Positions 1 to 7,324 of a stretch of 29,391 nt of DNA are shown here, in pieces (within the stretch, counting starts at the first letter, position 1; each line of letters opens with the position of its first letter). A program made the translations under genes and the position numbers. Below the pieces are notes generated by a model. That model was not told the origin of the DNA and searched no databases. It was given only the letters and a program-made list of their open reading frames with translations. Source of the DNA: Promethearchaeota archaeon (GTDB lineage Archaea > Asgardarchaeota > Lokiarchaeia > Sigynarchaeales > SOKP01); NCBI GenBank assembly GCA_030605085.1, contig JAUWBH010000063.1, positions 1 through 29,391 of the forward strand. The letters are read 5' to 3'.

Positions 1-167
1 GTTGGATCTTCTTTATATTGATTAATTCGGACGATAGCCCCAGGTCCAGGATCAATATGAGATTGGATTCCGTTAAATTTATAAAGAATTCCACCCGTGG
101 CTCTGTGTTGTGTTCTAATATGATGTCTTCCGCCACCTGAACCAAGTATAACTAACTCGTCTTCCAT
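1..167 (-). CDS. MBL-fold metallo-hydrolase, N-terminal part (partial)
   Basis: The start ATG is at 165-167 on the minus strand and the frame stays open to the window edge, giving the first 55 residues. They begin MEDELVILGSGGGRHH and later contain HIDPGPGA. A short strand, a glycine-rich turn and then an H-x-D-P-G-P-G block is typical of the beta-lactamase-fold hydrolases related to RNase Z and PhnP. The zinc-binding HxHxDH motif would lie further downstream and is not in view, so the activity (phosphodiesterase, nuclease or other) cannot be assigned. It lies 58 bp downstream of the small GTPase on the same strand and could be co-transcribed with it. The fold call is fairly secure; the function is open. 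Confidence 0.7.
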   Translation of the reverse strand, partial: MEDELVILGSGGGRHHIRTQHRATGGILYKFNGIQSHIDPGPGAIVRINQYKEDP

Positions 168-225
168 TTTATAAAATTTTTATTTTATTTACTATAAGAA
201 TTAAGTTATCCATAACAATTGTTTT

Positions 226-762
226 TTATTTATCTTCTATTAGATATTTCGCCAAGAAATCGAAAACTCTATTAATATTATGCCCAGTTTTTGCTGAGGT
301 CTTGATAAAATTAACCATATTAAATGTTTCTTTTATGTGGAGGGCATCCTCATCGCTAACTACTACCAATTCTTTAAGATCGAATTTCGTTCCGACTAAA
401 ATTATAGGAAGTAGTAGTGAATGCATTCGCACAATATTTACCCACTGCAATATATTGTTAATTTTTATTGGTTGCGTCAAATCTATCAGAAGTAGCGCAC
501 CTCTCGCACCCATAACATAGCTTTGAAGAAGATCACGAAAACGTTCTTGTCCACCTAAATCCCATAATTGAAATATACAATTCCCTTCTACTCCTATACC
601 ATCATCTAAATTTAATTTAACAATTTTTATGAAGAAGTCAACCCCAATCGTCATTACAGTGGATTCGTCAAATTTGTTGTCAACATATCTTATTAATAGT
701 GAAGTTTTGCCCGCACTAGCATCTCCAGCTATTAATATTTTAAATATGAACTCCTTTGACAT
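226..762 (-). CDS. Ras-superfamily small GTPase (Rab/Arf-like)
   Basis: This 178-residue protein has a complete set of G motifs: G1 GDASAGKT (residues 13-20), G2 threonine T38 in TIGVDFF, G3 DLGGQE (68-73), G4 GTKFDL (124-129) and G5 TSAKTG (155-160). The length is that of a bare Ras/Rab domain. The G3 sequence (DLGGQE) is Arf-like, while the rest reads Rab-like, a mixture common among Asgard GTPases. G4 has T-K-x-D instead of N-K-x-D, as in Rac-type GTPases. There is no C-terminal cysteine for prenylation and no N-terminal glycine for myristoylation, so membrane attachment, if any, must be through a partner. The ATG has no clear Shine-Dalgarno sequence. A 39-bp repeat shared with the methyltransferase gene lies just upstream. 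Confidence 0.95.
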   Translation of the reverse strand: MSKEFIFKILIAGDASAGKTSLLIRYVDNKFDESTVMTIGVDFFIKIVKLNLDDGIGVEGNCIFQLWDLGGQERFRDLLQSYVMGARGALLLIDLTQPIKINNILQWVNIVRMHSLLLPIILVGTKFDLKELVVVSDEDALHIKETFNMVNFIKTSAKTGHNINRVFDFLAKYLIEDK

Positions 763-790
763 TTAATATTAAAATGAATAGTTATTTAAT

Positions 791-829
791 AAATAATAAC
801 TAATTTGAAGATCTTAATTCTAAATAACA
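791..829. repeat. Direct repeat copy A (39 bp), upstream of the GTPase
   Basis: Positions 791-829 match 4171-4209 with one mismatch (795 against 4175); the last 34 bp are identical. Both copies have the same orientation and contain the palindromic core AAGATCTT. Copy A lies between the GTPase start and the end of the 7TM-RING gene. Copy B carries the 3' end of the DNA methyltransferase gene and coincides with the point where an acyl-CoA dehydrogenase fragment ends. Confidence 0.9.
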
Positions 830-871
830 GTTAAGACATTAGAGGTATTTAGTTCAAGCTTATGACCTTGG

Positions 872-878
872 AAAAAAA
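872..878 (-). terminator. T-tract behind the 7TM-RING gene
   Basis: A run of seven A on the plus strand, T7 on the minus transcript, lies about 20 bp past the stop of the 7TM-RING gene. Archaeal transcription commonly stops at such U-rich tracts. Similar runs occur by chance in DNA this AT-rich, so support is modest. Confidence 0.3.
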
Positions 879-896
879 TTAACTTCTTAAAGATAT

Positions 897-1970
897 TCAC
901 TTCTTTTTTGGTCCTTTCTTTGGTTTTGTCTTAGTTTCTGATATTTTAATTTCTGCCTCTTCTTCGTCTTTGTAAGATCTCACGGGCTTTGACTCATCAA
1001 TTGGACCATCACAAACCCAACAAGCGTTCTCTAAGTTAGATAAAGCTTGAGCACAGTTTCCACAATATAAGGCATCGCAACTATTACACATAAACATAAA
1101 TCCTCCGACTTTCCCTTTACACACTAAACATATTTTCTTTTCTTTATAAAAAGTTACCTCTTCTTCTGTTAGCTTTTTAGGTCTAGATAGAATTTTTAGA
1201 AAATCCTGGACTTCATCTTTTTGTTCGATAGATACTACTGAAACATCGTCTTTTACAAGCCAATTTGCTATTCGCTTTGGTATTATCCATCCTATATAAT
1301 ATGCAATAGCACACGATATTACAATAATTCTTGCTAAAATTATTAATGGAACGAGTGTAGCTCTTATCTCAATAGCTTGGCCAAATATAAATGAAATAGC
1401 GCCAATTAGTATAAACAAACCCCTCCATTTTAGTTCCGCATCTTTAGATTTTAAAGATTTATAACAAAAAACACTTACTAGAATAATATGCATAAGTAGC
1501 GCATAACCAATCACAACAAGTCCAAAGAAATTAACTTGTACATCAAATTTTCCAAGCTCAATCGCGACAATTGCTGGATCTGTGAGTAGAAAGTAAATCA
1601 AGAAAATCTCCAATAAAACGCATGCAATTAAATGCATTAAAACAAATTTTTTAGCTTGATTTGGATAAATGATTATAGAAAATGTATATATCCAACACAT
1701 TATAGCGAGTAACACGAGTGTTAATGTGACCATCATAAATACGACTAAACCAATCGTGAAATCAAATAAAACATAGGTTACAAACGAGAGCGCATATATT
1801 GGATGTCCAGACATTAACATAATTGTAAATCCCATTGTGATAAGTTCTTTTCGCTTGTATGTGAAATATTTGAGTACTATTTTTAATCCAACTATAAAAT
1901 AAATTATTGTAATTATTAAACTCAATCCACCCTGCACTATCTCTATTTCAGTTAAATCCATTAATCCCAT
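897..1970 (-). CDS. Seven-helix membrane protein with cytosolic RING-like zinc finger
   Basis: This 357-residue protein has about seven hydrophobic segments in residues 5-235, each 20-25 residues long. A soluble tail follows. Within the tail, residues 281-320 hold eight cysteines spaced C-x2-C-x10-C-x2-C-x4-C-x2-C-x10-C-x2-C (C281, 284, 295, 298, 303, 306, 317, 320). That is a RING/FYVE-type cross-brace pattern with cysteines only. The last 30 residues are charged and lysine-rich. The layout suggests a membrane receptor or scaffold with a cytosolic protein-binding or ubiquitin-ligase-like finger. I see no catalytic motif in the membrane part, and ligase activity is a hypothesis. The gene lies between the small GTPase and a radical SAM gene on the same strand. 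Confidence 0.8.
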   Translation of the reverse strand: MGLMDLTEIEIVQGGLSLIITIIYFIVGLKIVLKYFTYKRKELITMGFTIMLMSGHPIYALSFVTYVLFDFTIGLVVFMMVTLTLVLLAIMCWIYTFSIIIYPNQAKKFVLMHLIACVLLEIFLIYFLLTDPAIVAIELGKFDVQVNFFGLVVIGYALLMHIILVSVFCYKSLKSKDAELKWRGLFILIGAISFIFGQAIEIRATLVPLIILARIIVISCAIAYYIGWIIPKRIANWLVKDDVSVVSIEQKDEVQDFLKILSRPKKLTEEEVTFYKEKKICLVCKGKVGGFMFMCNSCDALYCGNCAQALSNLENACWVCDGPIDESKPVRSYKDEEEAEIKISETKTKPKKGPKKK

Positions 1971-2099
1971 ATATCATCACTCAATATCGAATAGCAAATT
2001 CTTTTTTTTTTATTTAGTTTTAATTTAGAAATATCGATGGAAATCATTTTTTTTTAATATATGAAATAGTTTTAAAGTTTAAATAATTAATCACAATCT

Positions 2100-3581
2100 T
2101 CATTTATCTCCATCATAGAATTTTTTAACTAAAATCTTTATTTTTATGAAAGAGAGAACGAAAGAACCAAATCGAATTGGATTTAGAAAAAAGAGTATTC
2201 CGCGTGTTTTTACGAGTCTTGGGAAGTACTTTTTCCTATTTTTGATAAATGTATATTTTTTTAAAGAGTAATACAAAAGTTTACGAAGTTTTTTTGGACT
2301 TAATTTGTTTGTTTTGATTACCGGGTAATTTGTACTATATAATGACCAATCTTTAGTTATAATGAGATTTTTTTCTTCTAATTCTTTCATTGTATCAGTG
2401 CCAGGAAATGGTGTTAATACGCTGAATGATAATATGTCTATGTCTATTTTTTTCATGAAATTAATTTTTTTTCTAATTTCTTCTTCTGTTGCGTTTAAAT
2501 CAACTCCAATTATTATATTTCCAATTGCAATTATATTATATTTATGTATTACCTTGAGTGCTTTTAAGACCTTATTAAATTCGAATCCCTTTCTTAGATC
2601 TTTAAGTGTTTTTTCGTTAATACTCTCAATTCCTATAAAAACAACACAGAATCCCGCTTCAGCCATTTTTTTTACCATTTGAGGAGATTTTGCTAATGAA
2701 TCCACTCTAACTTGAGCAATAAATTTAAAATCATTAATTTTCTTATTTTTTTTGCATTCAATTATTCTATCGCACAATTTCTCAATTCTTTTAGTATCAG
2801 CGGTAAAATTATCATCCACGAAAAGGATGTCAGAAATTTTTCTGTTTTGTGAAATCATCTTTAGTTCTGTAATTATTTTTTCGATTGGTAGTGGTCTCCA
2901 TAAACCATTACTAAAATGAGGGGTGGTACAAAATTTACAGTTATAAGGACAACCTCTTGAAGTTTCCACTATCTCTGTTCTCACAGATAAGAGTTTATAT
3001 TTGTTATTTTTTGTGAATTGTCTTGCCGGATATCTGAGATTTCCAAGATCTTTAATTACCGCACGATCTGGATTATGTATTATTTTTCCATTGGATTTAT
3101 AAGAAATTCCTTTAATATCATCGGGAGTTCCTTTTATAATTAATTCCCTAAAAGTTAGCTCTCCTTCTCCCCTAACAACAATATCCACTTCATTAACTTT
3201 TAATGTCTCTTCAGTTAAGATTGAAGGGTGCCTACCTCCAAGTACGACTATACAATTTTTATTAATGTCTTTTGCCATTTTAGCAATATCATAACAAATA
3301 TTAATTGCAGCAGAAACTATTACTGAAATTCCCACGATATCCGGTTTATATTTCTCAATTTTCTTTTTTATTTGTTTATAGTTTAAATTCTTTACTTTAG
3401 TATCAAGAATTTCTAATTTAACATCCAAATCAACCAAATAACTGGCTAAATAAGTTAAACTCAATGGAGATAACACCATGTGAATAAAATGATAGTCTGC
3501 ATTATTAACTCTAAAATTAGGCTTAATCAGCAAAATTTTTTTCCATCTAAGATTTTGTTGGCAAGTACTTTCGGTTATCAT
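2100..3581 (-). CDS. B12-binding-domain radical SAM protein
   Basis: The protein has 493 residues. The N-terminal part (about 14-150) has the Rossmann-like strand order of the cobalamin-binding domain found in BchE/P-methylase-type radical SAM enzymes: ILLIKPNFR, KPDIVGISVIVSAA, CIVVLGGRHPS and VDIVVRGEGE. The central part has the radical SAM cluster motif C-x3-C-x2-C in SRGCPYNCKFCTTP (C211, C215, C218), followed by FVDDNFT and VVFIGIES, which are typical of the TIM-barrel half. The DxHxxG motif for base-off cobalamin is not evident, as is usual in this class. The C-terminal segment is basic and partly hydrophobic. The substrate cannot be told; lipid, cofactor or peptide methylation or cyclisation are family possibilities. 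The ATG is at 3579-3581, directly preceded by an in-frame stop. Confidence 0.88.
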   Translation of the reverse strand: MITESTCQQNLRWKKILLIKPNFRVNNADYHFIHMVLSPLSLTYLASYLVDLDVKLEILDTKVKNLNYKQIKKKIEKYKPDIVGISVIVSAAINICYDIAKMAKDINKNCIVVLGGRHPSILTEETLKVNEVDIVVRGEGELTFRELIIKGTPDDIKGISYKSNGKIIHNPDRAVIKDLGNLRYPARQFTKNNKYKLLSVRTEIVETSRGCPYNCKFCTTPHFSNGLWRPLPIEKIITELKMISQNRKISDILFVDDNFTADTKRIEKLCDRIIECKKNKKINDFKFIAQVRVDSLAKSPQMVKKMAEAGFCVVFIGIESINEKTLKDLRKGFEFNKVLKALKVIHKYNIIAIGNIIIGVDLNATEEEIRKKINFMKKIDIDILSFSVLTPFPGTDTMKELEEKNLIITKDWSLYSTNYPVIKTNKLSPKKLRKLLYYSLKKYTFIKNRKKYFPRLVKTRGILFFLNPIRFGSFVLSFIKIKILVKKFYDGDK

Positions 3582-3842
3582 TTAAAAAAGTTTGTCTCGT
3601 TTTACGATTATTTTCTTTAACTCTTTTATAGCCTTAATTCTACGGTGATGAAAAATTGATATAGTGAAATTATAAATCACGAAAGTATTTAATAATTCCT
3701 TTTTTTTCCGTAAAGAATTGGATATTTTTAACATACAAAATATGTTAAAAAAATGTAAATTTCGTGGTGAAGCTGCAATACAATTAATCTTGATGCAACT
3801 CAAATACATTATAAATTAAAATTTCAGCTAAAAGTGTAAAAA

Positions 3843-4220
3843 ATGCCAAAATTTATGACTCAAGCTATAAATGACGAAATTCTTAATAAAATGCGTCTCG
3901 AAAATCGTTATAAATTTTTAAACGAATGCCTGGCACCAATATTGTCAGAGGACGAGATGGGATTTCTTAATCGAGTTGAGGAATACTGTTTGAAATACGA
4001 AATAGAAAACAATATTACGCATGGACCTGATGAGGATATCTACGAATGGATAAGAATGTTCGGACAAGAAGGCTACATATATCGAGCTCACAATTTTGAG
4101 ATGATTGATTTAAACTACGAACCCGAACCGTATGGATTAACGGCAGAATTGATGAGGGCATTAGCGCTTCAAATTATAACTAATTTGAAGATCTTAATTC
4201 TAAATAACAAATATCATTAA
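3843..4220 (+). pseudogene. Truncated acyl-CoA dehydrogenase N-terminal fragment
   Basis: The 125-residue frame resembles the all-helical N-terminal domain of acyl-CoA dehydrogenases: a helix with LSEDEMGFLNRVEEYC, then a run ending GLTAELMRALALQ. Full proteins of this family have about 380-400 residues with the FAD-binding barrel and catalytic glutamate further on; all of that is missing. The family-like sequence stops near residue 110 (base 4171). The remaining 15 residues (IITNLKILILNNKYH) are encoded by the 39-bp repeat and a few bases beyond. The gene therefore looks cut by a rearrangement at that junction, and I see no 3' remainder in the window. The frame overlaps the 3' end of the methyltransferase on the other strand. 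A free-standing small protein cannot be excluded, but is less likely. Confidence 0.6.
4171..4209. repeat. Direct repeat copy B (39 bp) at a gene-fusion junction
   Basis: This copy matches 791-829 at 38 of 39 positions. On the minus strand it encodes the last ten codons and the TAG stop of the methyltransferase. On the plus strand it supplies the odd C-terminus of the acyl-CoA dehydrogenase fragment. This marks it as a recombination boundary. Confidence 0.9.
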
Positions 4221-6441
4221 TGTGGGTTAATATTGATGACAATTTTTTACTTAAAATGTTTTGAATTTTGAATTTAGAGAGTTGGACTTTTTTAAATTCA
4301 AGCATTTCATTAATGACGGATTTTGCAATATATTGACCTTTTTTTCCTAATTCTGTTAATTTTCGATGATTTAAGTTAGATTTAGTAAACTTCTTAATAG
4401 GAATATCAAGCGGTATTTTAAAAATATGTCTTGAGCTTTTCTTAATTTGGACTTGTTTTGTTATTATTGGCGAATTTAAAATTGCTGCTAAGTAGTGAGC
4501 CTCATTAATGTTATTTGTACTATAAAAACTTAAATCACCAGTTACTAGGAAATTTCCTACAATAACTGCGGCATTGAGGGTCGAACCTGAGTTGTTATAA
4601 ACAACTTTAATTTTAGATTTCTGACGATCATTTATTAATTTAGACCATCTATTTAAGTTATCCATTAACGATTTATTTTTTGTAGTGTCTTTTTTATTAT
4701 TTATGTAGATATTATTTATTTTATCGTAGAAATTTCTAGCATTCTCTGATAGATTGTTATAATTAAAACTTAAGTCTTCTCTTAAAAGAGGTAAAAAAGC
4801 ATAATAATCATCGTAAACATAAAATTTGACCAATTCTGTACTTTTAATTACGTTGAATATATACTTTTTTTCTACAAATTCGCTTTTATATTCTTTTTTG
4901 TTCCATGGAGATTTCGCTCTTTTGAATATTTTTTCTTCTGGTATAATTTTTACGAGAGATTCATTGATTTTCTCAAAATTCACAAATATCAAATTTCTTG
5001 GATTTAAATCTGCTCCTTTATGAAATAATTTCTTATAGTAACTCTCTTTAGTAGGGATTAATTCTCTTTTTTGTTCTTTTGAAACTAGCTTTTTCACGTA
5101 AGTTTTATTTCCTTTCATTTCAATTGCGTAAGGAACTAAAAGATCAATCTTTTTAAGTTTTAGTTCTACATTATCAAAGTAATTGACATCATTTATTCCA
5201 ATCTTTAACGTGAAATGATGAGCCGGTATCTCTATTTTTGACTCTCTTAGAAATAAATCTGATTTTTGGGCAAACAAACAAATAAAATCGATGTTAAATA
5301 TTTTCTCAATTTTTTTATCAAATTTCCATATTTTAACATTTTTAAATCCATTAAAGCTACGAAAACGAGAAGTATGTGAACCAGTTATCACTTCTTTCGT
5401 AATTACAAAAAAGATTTTGGCGTTCACTCTCATGTATAGGTCTCTTGCTTGATAAAAAAACAACGACGATATTTCAATATTTAAAATGTTTTTAGGTCTT
5501 GGCTTTATTCCTAATTTTTCTGCTAAGCTCTTTATGTTTTCCTGATAATTTAAGGATTCTATGGCCCTAAAAGTATACCAAGGGGGATTTCCTATTATAA
5601 GATCGAATCTTTTGTTTGGAAGATTTCCTTTCTTAAATAAAGAATCCGCTACAAAAAGATTTAAGTTAATATTAGGAATAAAATCTTTTAACAAGAATAA
5701 AAAATTAATCTTAGCAACAAAAATAGATAAAGGATTAATATCGTAACCGAATATATTGTTTAATGCCAAAATTCTCTCTTTTTTAGCATTATTTGATGAA
5801 ATAATCTTTTTAATTATTTCGATCAAGAAATTACCCGAGCCACAACACGGATCTAGTACAGATTCTCCAAAAATATAAGCCTCTTTAACCATTTTCTTTA
5901 CTAAGAATGGAGGAGTATAATATTCACCCGATTTATGTCTAAACATCGGAGAAATTATGTTTTGAATCAGAAAATCAAATATATATTCAGGTTCTATTTC
6001 CAAATTAAAAATATGATTAGATACTTCGTGAATTAGCGAGTGAAATAAGCTTAAATCTTCTTTTTTCTTTAAGCTAAAAAACGGAAGAAAAAATTCAAAA
6101 GTAAAGACATTAAGATTATTAAATTTATCTTTGGTACGATCTTGTATATCTTTGAAAATTTCTAAATTCTTATTGTTCGGAAAAACGTCTTTTTTATCGT
6201 TTAGTATAAATTTTGAGATAAAAATATGTCCAACAAAATAAATAATCGAAAAAAGAATATACAATTCTAAATTTGTATTTTTCTTACCATAAATTAATTT
6301 AAACGTGTTATACCATTTCTTATAATAAAGATTATCTAAAATTTTGCTTTTTAATAGTATTTCATCTAAGTGCTTTGCTTTTTCATTTATAGATGCCATA
6401 CTAAAAATTGTATCTATGTGATTATTTAATTTGATGGTCAA
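4180..6441 (-). CDS. Orphan adenine-specific DNA methyltransferase (Eco57I/N6-MTase-like)
   Basis: The 753-residue protein carries the marks of an N6-adenine methyltransferase: GEYYTP (172-177) ahead of the SAM-binding motif I VLDPCCGSGNF (195-205), GYDINPLS (232-239), and the catalytic motif IV NPPW (285-288). The C-terminal half resembles the target-recognition region of Eco57I/type IIG enzymes. The first 150 residues are helical and show no nuclease motif, and no restriction partner is encoded nearby, so it probably acts as a solitary modification enzyme. The likely start is TTG (6439-6441), preceded at nine bases by a GGAG Shine-Dalgarno sequence; an ATG at codon 15 is the alternative. 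It ends in TAG, followed after one codon by TAA. It is more AT-rich than the HdrA region and its end lies in a duplicated sequence, both compatible with acquisition by transfer. Confidence 0.9.
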   Translation of the reverse strand: MTIKLNNHIDTIFSMASINEKAKHLDEILLKSKILDNLYYKKWYNTFKLIYGKKNTNLELYILFSIIYFVGHIFISKFILNDKKDVFPNNKNLEIFKDIQDRTKDKFNNLNVFTFEFFLPFFSLKKKEDLSLFHSLIHEVSNHIFNLEIEPEYIFDFLIQNIISPMFRHKSGEYYTPPFLVKKMVKEAYIFGESVLDPCCGSGNFLIEIIKKIISSNNAKKERILALNNIFGYDINPLSIFVAKINFLFLLKDFIPNINLNLFVADSLFKKGNLPNKRFDLIIGNPPWYTFRAIESLNYQENIKSLAEKLGIKPRPKNILNIEISSLFFYQARDLYMRVNAKIFFVITKEVITGSHTSRFRSFNGFKNVKIWKFDKKIEKIFNIDFICLFAQKSDLFLRESKIEIPAHHFTLKIGINDVNYFDNVELKLKKIDLLVPYAIEMKGNKTYVKKLVSKEQKRELIPTKESYYKKLFHKGADLNPRNLIFVNFEKINESLVKIIPEEKIFKRAKSPWNKKEYKSEFVEKKYIFNVIKSTELVKFYVYDDYYAFLPLLREDLSFNYNNLSENARNFYDKINNIYINNKKDTTKNKSLMDNLNRWSKLINDRQKSKIKVVYNNSGSTLNAAVIVGNFLVTGDLSFYSTNNINEAHYLAAILNSPIITKQVQIKKSSRHIFKIPLDIPIKKFTKSNLNHRKLTELGKKGQYIAKSVINEMLEFKKVQLSKFKIQNILSKKLSSILTHINDICYLELRSSN

Positions 6442-6609
6442 AAACTCAAACTCCTTTTCGTTTATATTGACATATTTTGTTTAACGATATTATCATTACC
6501 TTAAATAAAATTAATCTTATTATTAAACCAGCATTAAATTAAAATTTTTAAAGTGCATCACTTATAACAAACGGTATGATAATACCAAGAAAAAAGAGAT
6601 ACATAAGCA

Positions 6610-7200
6610 TTGACAATAGACAAGATTAAAATTATAAAAAAATTCGAGAAAGGCATAAATTTTTCTTGCCAAAAATGCGGGGATTGTTGTAGAGGTTTAG
6701 ACGAGGGAGAAGTGTATTTGTATGAAAACGATATTCTTCGCTTTGCGAAATTCTTAAAAATTAGTCCAAAAAAATTCTGTAGCAAGTATGTTAAACTAAT
6801 CGATGACACTTTTTATTGGAAAGAAGATGGGGCGCAAAGAGGGAAGAAATATAGATTTAAAACGCTAGCTTTCAGGTTTTTTGGAGAAGAAGAACGTTGT
6901 TATTTCTTGGTAAAAAATAATTGCTCAATTCATGAAGCTAGAGCTTTCCAATGTCGCGCGTTCCCCATAGGATGGAATATGCTCATTAATAATATAAAAA
7001 GTTTTACAGACTATGCTAAAAAGTGTCCTGGACTAAAATATTCGCTCGAGAATAAGGGAAAATTTTATCTAAGGGAAGAAATCTTAAAATGGGCCACAGA
7101 AGAATATGATATGGAGAAACAATTCTTTCTGAAAATGAAAAAACACAAGTTCGATATTTTCAAAGTGTATAAATTTCTACCTAAAGATATCCCTTGTTGA
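6610..7200 (+). CDS. YkgJ-type CxxCxxCC cluster-binding protein
   Basis: This 196-residue protein begins with the family signature C-x2-C-x2-C-C in FSCQKCGDCCRG (about residues 19-30). Further cysteines follow in EERCYFLVKNNCSIHE and FQCRAFPIGW, and another in KKCPGL. This is the pattern of the YkgJ/UPF0153 family, thought to bind zinc or an iron-sulfur cluster; the biochemical role is not established. The start is TTG at 6610, right before the first sensible codons, with no obvious Shine-Dalgarno sequence. It is divergent from the methyltransferase (168 bp between starts) and lies 124 bp upstream of hdrA on the same strand. Confidence 0.88.
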   Translation: MTIDKIKIIKKFEKGINFSCQKCGDCCRGLDEGEVYLYENDILRFAKFLKISPKKFCSKYVKLIDDTFYWKEDGAQRGKKYRFKTLAFRFFGEEERCYFLVKNNCSIHEARAFQCRAFPIGWNMLINNIKSFTDYAKKCPGLKYSLENKGKFYLREEILKWATEEYDMEKQFFLKMKKHKFDIFKVYKFLPKDIPC

Positions 7201-7324
7201 TAGCATTTCGGTAATTGCTTTTTTATTTTTGAACAGCATGTTTTATTTTTATTATAAATAATTATTAATCAATAGAATTTTTTATAAATCATAGAAATAT
7301 TCAAAATTAAGATAGGTTATCATA

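Noticed and set aside
3582..3809. 75-codon minus-strand frame directly upstream of the radical SAM gene
   Set aside because: It is the open stretch before the true ATG, ends at the in-frame stop touching it, and has no family-like sequence, start signal or coding character.
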